Positions 54,713-63,110 of a DNA stretch of 64,000 nt are shown here, in pieces. How positions within the stretch are numbered: position 1 is the stretch's first letter; every line of letters begins with the position of its first letter. This DNA is from Thalassotalea sp. Sam97 (GTDB lineage: Bacteria > Pseudomonadota > Gammaproteobacteria > Enterobacterales > Alteromonadaceae). The DNA lies in NCBI RefSeq assembly GCF_041379765.1, contig NZ_CP166919.1:372001-436000 (forward strand), read 5' to 3'. A model generated the notes under the pieces. It made no database searches. It was not told where the DNA came from and saw only the letters and a program-made list of their open reading frames with translations. A program made the translations under genes and the position numbers.

Positions 54713-55171
54713 ATGGCATATTGGCTTTTTAAAACCGAACCCGATGTATTTTCCATCAATGATTTGCACGCGCGCGGTGCCGATGGCGAAGTTTGGGATG
54801 GGGTGCGCAATTACCAGGCCCGCAATTTTATGCGTGATCAAGCAAAGATTGGCGATAAGGTATTTATCTACCATTCCAGTTGCAAACACGTTGGTATCGC
54901 CGGTATTGCCAGTATTATTGAAACTCAAGTTATCGATCCCAGTCAATTTGATCAAACTAGTCAATATTTCGATGAAAAGTCGACGCAAGATGAGCCGCGC
55001 TGGATTTGTGTTAAGGTTGCTTTTGAGCAAAAATTGCCGCGTTTAATATCACTTCAACGACTCAAAGCTCATCCTGACCTTGTTGATATGCCACTGTTGA
55101 AAAAGGGCAGCCGTTTGTCGGTGATGCCCATATCTGCTGAGCATTGGCAAGCAATATTGGCTATGGCATAG
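54713..55171 (+). CDS. EVE-domain protein (thymocyte nuclear protein 1 family)
   Basis: Single-domain protein of 152 residues related to PUA/YTH folds, thought to bind modified bases in DNA or RNA. The N terminus AYWLFKTEPDVFSINDL, then WDGVRNYQARNFMRD and GDKVFIYHSSCKHVGIAGIA, and the C-terminal LLKKGSRLSVMPISAEHW are typical. It converges with the sensor kinase gene with only six bases between stops and no visible terminator. Confidence 0.92.
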   Translation: MAYWLFKTEPDVFSINDLHARGADGEVWDGVRNYQARNFMRDQAKIGDKVFIYHSSCKHVGIAGIASIIETQVIDPSQFDQTSQYFDEKSTQDEPRWICVKVAFEQKLPRLISLQRLKAHPDLVDMPLLKKGSRLSVMPISAEHWQAILAMA

Positions 55172-55177
55172 CAATGG

Positions 55178-58100
55178 CTAGCGTTGCTCATTATTGAGGT
55201 ATGGCTGCAGTAGAGCAAGAGCTTGTTCAAAGTCATAGCTGTCGATTGCTTTATTTAAGGACTTGAACCAATTGCTGTCGGCTAAATGCTGCAAGGTTAT
55301 CTCATGTTGCAGTAAATAGTCTGCTGCTGCACTGTCATAATCAGCCAACATGCTATAAAGGTGCTGAATAACAGAATGCTTATCTTGAACTTCGGCTTGG
55401 TTTTTCTCGGTTGTCTGTTCTGTGGCGGTTGGCGCTATCGTTTGCTTAACAATAGGAGATATCTCGGTAATAACTGCGGATAAGCAATGCTGCAGATGAA
55501 CTACACTATCATGACTTACATTATTGTCTGAACTTTGCTTTTCAATGTCGGCAGCCGCATTTTGCAAGCTCTTGGCTGCAATATTACCTGCTAAGCCTTT
55601 TAAGGTATGAGCCAAACGATTAGCAAGTGCATAATCGTTATTGGCGAGGGCTTGGGTAATATCATTAGCTGCATTTAAGTGGCTATCGTGAAACTTTCTC
55701 AGTAATTTCAAATACAGATCTTTGTCGCCAAGCGTACGCCGTAAACCGTCACTGACGTCTAAGTTATCCATATGCTCAGGCAGGTAACGATTACTCGTGA
55801 TTGGTTTTGTTGGTTCAATATCGGCCTGTTTATTACCTTTAATCCATTTTGCCATAGTTTTAAACATATGATTAACGTTTACGGGCTTGGCAATATGATC
55901 GTTCATACCGACAGCAATAGCTTTCTCTCTGTCACCAGTCATGGCATTTGCAGTCATGGCAATAATGGGAAGTGCTTCATATTTGCTCTGCTGCCTTATT
56001 TTTTTTGTTGCTGTATAGCCATCCATAACAGGCATCTGACAATCCATTAAAATACCATCATAATGTTGATGGGTGAGCTTTTCTAAAGCTTGTTGACCAT
56101 CATCCGCCAAATCACAGGTCATGCCATTTTGGGTTAGTAAAGCAAAAATAAGCTCTTGATTAATTTCATTATCTTCAACCGCTAGGATATGGGCTCCTTG
56201 CAGTTGAGCTAACGCTTCTTGAGACTCGTTACGGCGACTAATTGACGCATCGTGTTCTATTGTGTGGCCAAAACTGTTACTGATGGCGTCATGTAAACTC
56301 GATGCCGTTACCGGTTTGGTTAATACATCATCAACGTGTATATCGCCGATGCGCATGTTGAGCTCTTCGCGACCATAAGCAGTAACCATAAAGACAATGG
56401 GTTGATGTTGTAACTTCAAGTCATTGCGTAATGCTCGCACCGCTTCGATGCCGTCCATTGATGGCATTTGCCAATCCATAAGGACCAATTGGTAGGGTTG
56501 CTCGGCATCAGCGCTTTTCAACATTTGTAGTGCCATGGTCGCATTGTCACAAACGCTGGCTTCGTAGCCAAGGTTATTAATAATCTTTTGAAAAATTTCC
56601 AGCGCGTATTGGTTGTCGTCGACAATTAAAACTCGACTGATCTTTTTGTGCGCTAACATAGGCTTGCGTGTTGCTGATTGTTGCCGTTGAAAGGTAAGTG
56701 CAAAAGAAAAGTTACTACCGACATTCAGCTCGCTGACAAGGCGAATTTCGCCGCCCATTAATTTCACTAACTTGTTGGATATCGCCAATCCTAAACCGGT
56801 ACCACCATGCTTACGCGTTGTTGATGCATCAGCTTGTGTAAACGGTTGAAATAATCGGGCTTGTTGTTCGGGGCTAATACCAATACCAGAATCGATGACT
56901 TGAAACTCAAGCTCGGCATATTGTTGATTGGCAAATTTTCGAGTTATCTTAATAATCACCTCACCTTTGTGGGTGAATTTTACCGCGTTGTTACTTAGAT
57001 TGATCAGTACTTGGGTTAATCGCAACGGATCACCGATCAGGTTCATAGGTAACTCAGGTTCAATATCAAATAATAACTCCAGATGTTTTTCTTCAGCTTT
57101 TATGCTGACAAAATTGGTTAGACTTTCAAGCACATCGCCAAGATTGAAGTCTATGGCTTCAACTTCTAACTTACCAGCTTCAATCTTGGAAAAATCGAGG
57201 ATGTCATTGATGATCCCAAGTAAGGATTCGGCACTTCGGTGCACTTTATCAATATAATTACGTTGTTGGCGATCGAGTTCTGTTTCCAGTGCCAAATGTG
57301 ACATACCAATAATGGCATTCATTGGCGTGCGTATTTCGTGCGACATATTGGCGAGGAAATCTGATTTGGCTCGATTAGCTTCTTCTGCCTGTTGCTGCGC
57401 TTGAATGTAATCAAGCTCAAGTTGTTTACGTTCGGTAATGTCGATATGAACGCCAGACACTCGGCTGGGTTTGCCCTCGTGATTGGTTTCAGTGATGCGG
57501 CCGATATCTAAAATCCATTTGGTACTTGCTGAACCTGATTCAATCCGCATTTCTTCTTTAAACTCGCTGCGCTGACCATGCAAGTACTCGAGCATATGCG
57601 ACTCTATCGTTTCCCTGTCATCGGGATGCACATACTTAGTCCAGTTTTCTAAACTGTTGCGCAAGGTAAACCAGTCTTTTTCTTCCTCGACAAATTCACT
57701 GTCTTGGCCTAAACCGAGCATATTTGCACTGACACGATTAATTTTGATGACTTGCTGTTCAGGGAAAAACTCCCACAAGCCTATGCGAGCACCATAGGTT
57801 GCCGCGTCTAAACGCTCCTCACTTTGCTTAAGTCGCAGCTGTTGTTCATGTCGCTCAGTGATATCACGTAAAATGCCAATAAATACCATTTCATTATCGA
57901 GGACGCTTTCACGCACAGAAACCTCGAGCGGGAAAATATCGCCATTTTTTCGTTTACCATAAACCGTGCGTACGCTATCAACGGCATTGGCTTGATAATC
58001 ACTAAGAATATTATTGTCTTGCTCGGCAAAATCATCGGCCTGAATGGTGGTAATGTGCTGTTCAATAATTTCGTTGCCAGCAAAGCCAAAAATGCGTTGT

Positions 58101-60259
58101 GCGGCACTGGAAAACTCTAAGATGTTACCGCTTTTATTAATGACAACAACACCATCGGCTACGCTGTCTAAAATTGTTCGATAACGACTTTCGCTGTCTA
58201 AAAGCTCTGCCTTTAAGGTTTCTTGCTTAGTGATATCAACCATGACGCCATCGAAATACTTACATTGGGCAATAGGATCTTTCACTGTGGTTGCTTTTAG
58301 TTGAACAATCTTTATTGAGTCATCACGGTGTTTGATTTTAAAGGTCGATAAAAACGGTTTAAGCTCTAGGTTGGAGCTTTTGATTTGTTTACGCAAAAGT
58401 TCAAGATCTTCAGCATCGATAATCTCGTAAAAGCGATTTAATGGCTGTTGCTGCTGAAATTCGTCTACATCAAAGCCAGTAATATCGGCAATTTTATCGC
58501 TGATAAATACCAACTCGGCATCACTATTGAAGCTTTTACTAAATTGAAAGCGAAACACAGCGCCAGGGATGTTGGTCACCATAGAACGAAACAACATTTC
58601 GTTTTGGGTGAGTTGAGACAGTGCTTTTTCACGTTCGGTAATGTCAATTAACGACAGTCTAACCTCATGACCGTCGCTGGATCTAATCGCCGAAGCGGCG
58701 ATCCGTAACGGTGCACCATTAGCATTAACAAGGTCGATATTCACATCGCTTTGTTGCTCTCCAGCAAGTGCGTTTTCAAATAAACTAATGCCGGCTTTGT
58801 TGGCTGGTTCGGCAGGTAAGAGATTAGCCCAGCGCATATCTTCTAGCTCAAAAGATGAATAGCCGGTGAGTTGTAAAAAGACTTTGTTGTGCTTACCAAT
58901 ATAGCCGTCGGGAAGCAAGGTCGCATGAGCAACGGGAGAGTTTTGGTAGAGATCAGAAAGCCTGGCTTCTCTATCTGAGAGTTCTTTTGTTCGTTTTTTA
59001 ACCCGGCTTTCCAGCTCATTATTGGTTTGTAGCAATCTGTCGTTCATGCGGGTCAACACATTAACAGCCATTTTTGCCAAAATCGCCATTAACAGAATAA
59101 CGCTAATCAGCACCAGTAAAATAGTAAGCCGCAGTTGATCATAACCTGCTTTTATTTCATCTAAGTCTATTTCAGAGATGACGCCCACACCAAGCTCATC
59201 AAGCCAGCGCCACGCACCTAATACCTCAATGCCACGGTAGTCCGTGTAAGCTTTGCTGGTTTGTCCATCTTGTTGCGATAATACTTTCTCAGCACTGTAG
59301 GTTAATGGCAGTTGGTTTGGTGAGGTATCGTCATTAAATGGTATGTCAGCACTCAGTTGTCGACCGGGGTTGCGTAATTCAATGCTTAAGATACTCGACT
59401 GGCCGTCAGCTATTAGACCTATCTCTGCTAAACGTTTCTCAAAACGACTGGCAGAGACCATAACACCTTGTTTATTAACTAGATAGGTTTCGCCACTTTT
59501 ACCAACTCGAGCACTGGCGATAATTGGATATAGTTCCTGGTAAGGGTCGATGCGCAGCGCCATCACCGCGATAATATTTCGTTGTTGGTCATAGACGGGA
59601 CCAACAACAAACATTGTGGTGTTATGGGCGCCTAAGCCTTTTTGCACATCATGCAAGGAGACATCACTGCGCAAAGGACCAACGACAACATTCTTGCCAG
59701 CAAAGGCCTGAGCGAGTAATTCTGGTGCTTGTGTGCTAAGTAGGTTTGTTTCACCAAGGTTACTATCACGTAGAGAGCCATAGTTAATATGATCTTTACC
59801 AATCACGAAGAAACCAACATGGCGATTTTCAAGGGAGAGATCATTGTAGAGTTGGCGTAACTGTTGTAAATCACTGTTGGTAACTAACTGCTCAGCATTA
59901 GCCGTGAGTAAGCTTTCAATTAGCGTAGTGCTCAATGGGTCATCGGCAACAATACGCAAGGTGGCGATTTGTCCGTGATACCAGCTTTGTAATGATGAAT
60001 GAGTGGTTTCAGCAACGGTTGCTAATGACTCACTGGCTTGGTGCTGCATCTGCTTGCGCATGGTATGCAAGCCATAATTAATCAAAATAGAGATGATTAA
60101 TAGAAAAATCATCAATACGCCGGTGATCAACTGTTTGGCTTGGCTATTAGCGAGAAGTAGCGACAACTCCTGTTGCGTTTGCTGGCGCACTTTATAAACA
60201 ACGAAAACTAGCAAGCCAATGAGCAGGACAACGGCAGCTAAAATAGATTCGTTATACAT
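55178..60259 (-). CDS. Hybrid sensor histidine kinase with Cache-like sensor, four PAS, two REC and HPt domains
   Basis: Membrane-bound phosphorelay protein of 1693 residues. Order: two N-terminal membrane helices (about 8-24 and 45-66), a periplasmic double-Cache-like sensor (about 67-370), a membrane helix (about 375-400), a coiled coil, four PAS domains (about 435-945), HisKA with phospho-acceptor His974 (MSHEIRTPMNAIIG), HATPase, two receiver domains with Asp1262 and Asp1406, and an HPt domain with His1551 (AHTLKGLAGN). A short helical C-terminal segment follows. All relay residues are present. No response regulator with an output domain is adjacent, so the signal and target are unknown. 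Confidence 0.92.
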   Translation of the reverse strand: MYNESILAAVVLLIGLLVFVVYKVRQQTQQELSLLLANSQAKQLITGVLMIFLLIISILINYGLHTMRKQMQHQASESLATVAETTHSSLQSWYHGQIATLRIVADDPLSTTLIESLLTANAEQLVTNSDLQQLRQLYNDLSLENRHVGFFVIGKDHINYGSLRDSNLGETNLLSTQAPELLAQAFAGKNVVVGPLRSDVSLHDVQKGLGAHNTTMFVVGPVYDQQRNIIAVMALRIDPYQELYPIIASARVGKSGETYLVNKQGVMVSASRFEKRLAEIGLIADGQSSILSIELRNPGRQLSADIPFNDDTSPNQLPLTYSAEKVLSQQDGQTSKAYTDYRGIEVLGAWRWLDELGVGVISEIDLDEIKAGYDQLRLTILLVLISVILLMAILAKMAVNVLTRMNDRLLQTNNELESRVKKRTKELSDREARLSDLYQNSPVAHATLLPDGYIGKHNKVFLQLTGYSSFELEDMRWANLLPAEPANKAGISLFENALAGEQQSDVNIDLVNANGAPLRIAASAIRSSDGHEVRLSLIDITEREKALSQLTQNEMLFRSMVTNIPGAVFRFQFSKSFNSDAELVFISDKIADITGFDVDEFQQQQPLNRFYEIIDAEDLELLRKQIKSSNLELKPFLSTFKIKHRDDSIKIVQLKATTVKDPIAQCKYFDGVMVDITKQETLKAELLDSESRYRTILDSVADGVVVINKSGNILEFSSAAQRIFGFAGNEIIEQHITTIQADDFAEQDNNILSDYQANAVDSVRTVYGKRKNGDIFPLEVSVRESVLDNEMVFIGILRDITERHEQQLRLKQSEERLDAATYGARIGLWEFFPEQQVIKINRVSANMLGLGQDSEFVEEEKDWFTLRNSLENWTKYVHPDDRETIESHMLEYLHGQRSEFKEEMRIESGSASTKWILDIGRITETNHEGKPSRVSGVHIDITERKQLELDYIQAQQQAEEANRAKSDFLANMSHEIRTPMNAIIGMSHLALETELDRQQRNYIDKVHRSAESLLGIINDILDFSKIEAGKLEVEAIDFNLGDVLESLTNFVSIKAEEKHLELLFDIEPELPMNLIGDPLRLTQVLINLSNNAVKFTHKGEVIIKITRKFANQQYAELEFQVIDSGIGISPEQQARLFQPFTQADASTTRKHGGTGLGLAISNKLVKLMGGEIRLVSELNVGSNFSFALTFQRQQSATRKPMLAHKKISRVLIVDDNQYALEIFQKIINNLGYEASVCDNATMALQMLKSADAEQPYQLVLMDWQMPSMDGIEAVRALRNDLKLQHQPIVFMVTAYGREELNMRIGDIHVDDVLTKPVTASSLHDAISNSFGHTIEHDASISRRNESQEALAQLQGAHILAVEDNEINQELIFALLTQNGMTCDLADDGQQALEKLTHQHYDGILMDCQMPVMDGYTATKKIRQQSKYEALPIIAMTANAMTGDREKAIAVGMNDHIAKPVNVNHMFKTMAKWIKGNKQADIEPTKPITSNRYLPEHMDNLDVSDGLRRTLGDKDLYLKLLRKFHDSHLNAANDITQALANNDYALANRLAHTLKGLAGNIAAKSLQNAAADIEKQSSDNNVSHDSVVHLQHCLSAVITEISPIVKQTIAPTATEQTTEKNQAEVQDKHSVIQHLYSMLADYDSAAADYLLQHEITLQHLADSNWFKSLNKAIDSYDFEQALALLQPYLNNEQR

Positions 60260-60459
60260 ATAAACATTCTATCGTTAAGTTGTGCTTAATCATTTAAAAT
60301 AAGCATAGCAGTAACAACTGTGAATGGTATTCGCAGCGACTTGCTTTAGGGGAGTTGCTTGATAGGTTGTTTAGTCGTCGAGTTGATAACAGAGCTGATG
60401 GCAAAAGTCGCACCGTAGATTGCACACCTTGCTTAGGCAAACGTGATAACTAGGCGAAA

Positions 60460-60491
60460 GTAAAAACGACGCCGTAGCGTCGTTTTTACTG
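60460..60491 (-). terminator. Rho-independent terminator after pgi
   Basis: AAAAACGACGC / GCGTCGTTTTT around CGTA, about 20 bases beyond the pgi stop on the minus strand; nearly symmetrical. Confidence 0.9.
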
Positions 60492-60511
60492 GTCGGTCAT
60501 AGATGATTTGC

Positions 60512-62155
60512 TTATGACGACTTATTGTGTCGATAGTAGTTTATTAAATGACGCGTCGAGCTGTCATGAGCAGTACTGTCGCTATCACTGATAATTTCTG
60601 CATGAATATTGTTTGCCAGTCCTTTGCCAAGTTCTACACCCCATTGATCAAACGAGCAAATGTTCAATAGTATCCCTTGGCTAAATATTTTGTGCTCATA
60701 CAAAGCAACCAATTGGCCTAGCGCGTACGGGGTTATTTTATCGAATAAAAATGTTGAGCTTGGGCGATTGCCTTGATGTACTTTGTGCGGTGCAATCATA
60801 TCAATGAACTCTGGTGATTTACCTTGTTTGGTTAAGGTGTCACGTACTTCTTGCTCGCTAACACCCGTCATAAACGCTTCCGCTTGCGCAAACATATTGG
60901 CCATTAAGATATCGTGGTGAGCAGCCATTTCGCGAATCGGTTGCACCGAGCCGATAAAGTCGGCAGGGACAATGTTATTGCCTTGATGTAGGTATTGATA
61001 AAAGGCGTGCTGACCATTAATACCTATTTCACCCCAAATGGTTGGAACGGTGTTGTAATCTACCACGTCACCTTGCATGCTGACATGCTTACCATTACTT
61101 TCCATTTCCGCTTGCTGCAAATAAGCGGTTAAGCGATGCAGGACTTGATCATACGGTAAGATGACCTGTGATCGAGCGTTTAAAAAGGTGCAATTCCATA
61201 AGCTTAAACACGCCATAATAAATGGGATATTCGTTTCTAACGGAGCGCTTTGAAAATGATCGTCCACTTCGCGCGCACCCAGTAACAAACTTTGGAAATG
61301 TTCAAAGCCTAAATACAGAGCAATCGGTAAACCTATGGTTGACCATAATGAGAAGCGGCCGCCTACCCAGTCCCACATGTCAAAAATGTTTTGCGCATCA
61401 ATTCCAAATGCCGTTACTTTTTCAATATTGGTTGAAACCGCAACGAAGTGTTTGGCTACAGCCGCTTTATCACCAAGCTTGTCAACTAAATGACGCATTG
61501 CGGTATTCGCATTAGTCATGGTTTCTGATGTGGTAAAAGTTTTACTGGATATAACAAATAGTGCTGTTTCTGGGTCAATACGATCAAGCACGTCAGCAAT
61601 TTGGTTGCCATCGACATTCGATACATAATGTACATTTAAACCTGTGGTGCTATAGGCCTTAAGTGCATTGGTGGCCATTTCTGGACCAAGATTTGAACCA
61701 CCAACACCAATGCTGACAATATCGGTAATGGCTTTGCCAGTATGGCCGCGCCATTCTCCTGAATGGACGCTTAGGCAAAATTGTTGCATTTTATCAAGTT
61801 GCTGTTGAACTTGTTCGCTTACGTTAACCCCATCAACGACCAAAGGCTGTGTTGTATCACGACGCAATGCGACATGTAACACGCTGCGATCTTCGGTGAC
61901 ATTAATACGTTCGCCGGAGAACATTTTTTCACGCCAATCATTGAAGTTACATTGCTCGGCGAGTTGCAAGAACAAGTCCATGGTTTGTTCATCAATATTT
62001 TGTTTTGAATAATCAAAAAGCAAACCCGATAACGACGCACTGTATTTATCAAAGCGCTGTGGATCTTGTTCAAACATCGCTTTAATCGAACGATTAGGTG
62101 CAGATTTAGCCAGTTGATGCAGTTGTTGCCATGCAGGTAATGCAGAACGAGTCAT
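60512..62155 (-). CDS. pgi: Glucose-6-phosphate isomerase
   Basis: Interconverts glucose 6-phosphate and fructose 6-phosphate in glycolysis and gluconeogenesis. From the ATG at 62155, which has AAGGA nine bases upstream, the protein has 547 residues (549 in E. coli); an ATG 16 codons earlier would add an unconserved extension. Motifs include SIGVGGSNLGPEM, the substrate loop FVISSKTFTTSETMTNA, the PGI signature GGRFSLWSTIGLP and the catalytic-base region WGEIGINGQHAFYQ. It is monocistronic here. Confidence 0.97.
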   Translation of the reverse strand: MTRSALPAWQQLHQLAKSAPNRSIKAMFEQDPQRFDKYSASLSGLLFDYSKQNIDEQTMDLFLQLAEQCNFNDWREKMFSGERINVTEDRSVLHVALRRDTTQPLVVDGVNVSEQVQQQLDKMQQFCLSVHSGEWRGHTGKAITDIVSIGVGGSNLGPEMATNALKAYSTTGLNVHYVSNVDGNQIADVLDRIDPETALFVISSKTFTTSETMTNANTAMRHLVDKLGDKAAVAKHFVAVSTNIEKVTAFGIDAQNIFDMWDWVGGRFSLWSTIGLPIALYLGFEHFQSLLLGAREVDDHFQSAPLETNIPFIMACLSLWNCTFLNARSQVILPYDQVLHRLTAYLQQAEMESNGKHVSMQGDVVDYNTVPTIWGEIGINGQHAFYQYLHQGNNIVPADFIGSVQPIREMAAHHDILMANMFAQAEAFMTGVSEQEVRDTLTKQGKSPEFIDMIAPHKVHQGNRPSSTFLFDKITPYALGQLVALYEHKIFSQGILLNICSFDQWGVELGKGLANNIHAEIISDSDSTAHDSSTRHLINYYRHNKSS

Positions 62156-62400
62156 AATATAATTCCTTTCATTGTAATCGATCAGTAAACAGCTATGGCG
62201 CAAATATTAGCAGAGCTACCTGCAAAATGCTGTAAATAACATTCACTTAGCCAGCTGTAGTGGTTATCCAAGAATATTCGTGTTGATAGTCGCATTCTTT
62301 CCCATAATCCCACTCGGCTTTACCTGTTATTTACAAAGGCTGACTTTATGTTGATTTGCTCCTGCTTTAGTGGTCGAGATAGGGTAAAATGCGCACGGAT

Positions 62401-62415
62401 ATCCACAAATCTCCA
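62401..62415 (-). promoter_or_regulatory. Second MraZ-like site, inverted, in the pgi-mraZ gap
   Basis: ATCCA (62401-62405) and CTCCA (62411-62415) read on the minus strand as TGGAG-N5-TGGAT, the same pair and spacing as two units of the operator next to the mraZ promoter. It also resembles a DnaA box at its left edge (ATATCCACA, one mismatch from TTATCCACA). Assignment to MraZ is inference. Confidence 0.45.
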
Positions 62416-62498
62416 CATCATTATAAAAATATCTGAGCGAGTTTCGTTGAGCCTTGATCCTTCTGCTTTTGCTTACTGTTGTTATCCTGTTACGGTGC

Positions 62499-62528
62499 TT
62501 GACAATGGTTGACACAAATCACTAAACT
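62499..62528 (+). promoter_or_regulatory. Probable mraZ promoter
   Basis: TTGACA at 62499-62504, an 18-base spacer and TAAACT at 62523-62528. A second TTGACA lies ten bases on (62509-62514) but has no -10 at the right distance. Confidence 0.65.
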
Positions 62529-62537
62529 GTAGTTTGG

Positions 62538-62562
62538 TGGGAAAAAGTGGAGAATTGTGGAT
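62538..62562 (+). promoter_or_regulatory. MraZ operator: three direct repeats
   Basis: TGGGA (62538-62542), TGGAG (62548-62552) and TGGAT (62558-62562), each separated by exactly five bases, sit at the expected transcription start of mraZ. In E. coli MraZ represses its own operon by binding TGGGN repeats with five-base spacers, so this is a typical autoregulatory operator. Confidence 0.75.
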
Positions 62563-62622
62563 CATTACGCTATTGTTTAAAAATTATACAATGGCGTCTG
62601 TAGCAAACAACTGACAATAATT

Positions 62623-63081
62623 ATGTTTATAGGTTCGAACAGCATTACTTTAGATAGCAAAAATCGGATCACGATACCCACCAAGTACCGTGACGGTTTG
62701 TTTGTTGATTATCAAGGTAAAATGGTCTGTACCGTACATACCGAAAGTCGCTGTTTATTGCTGTATCCACAGGCTGAATGGGAAGAGCTGGAACTTAAGC
62801 TCAGCCGTTTATCCGATATGCACCGCAGCGAGCGCATTATTAAGCGTTTGCTTTTAGGTAACGCCACAGAATGTGACCTCGACAAAAATGGTCGCCTGTT
62901 ACTTAGCCCGGTATTAAGACAGCATGCCAACCTAGAAAAAAATGTCATGCTTGTCGGTTTGCATAATAAGTTTGAAATTTGGAACGAAGCCGATTGGTAC
63001 GCGGAAACGCAACAAGGTATTGCTGACAATCAGCAAGGTAATTTAGAACCAACTGAAAGATTATCAGATCTATCGCTTTAG
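62623..63081 (+). CDS. mraZ: Transcriptional regulator MraZ
   Basis: AbrB-fold DNA-binding protein, first gene of the division and cell wall cluster; it represses its own operon by binding TGGG-type repeats like those found just upstream. The 152-residue product has two AbrB-like halves with DxxxR signatures: LDSKNRITIPTKYRD (about 9-23) and LDKNGRLLLSPVLRQHA (about 86-102). rsmH follows 29 bases later. Confidence 0.97.
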   Translation: MFIGSNSITLDSKNRITIPTKYRDGLFVDYQGKMVCTVHTESRCLLLYPQAEWEELELKLSRLSDMHRSERIIKRLLLGNATECDLDKNGRLLLSPVLRQHANLEKNVMLVGLHNKFEIWNEADWYAETQQGIADNQQGNLEPTERLSDLSL

Positions 63082-63110
63082 CTTTGCCTGATAGCGATAG
63101 GAGAATATAT

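Noticed and set aside
62397..62409. DnaA box cluster or replication origin in the pgi-mraZ gap
   Set aside because: Only one near-match (ATATCCACA) is seen, with no AT-rich unwinding region of the right form and no dnaA/dnaN neighbours.
62500..62514. Second TTGACA at 62509 as an alternative mraZ -35
   Set aside because: There is no -10-like sequence 16-18 bases downstream; the first TTGACA pairs better with TAAACT.
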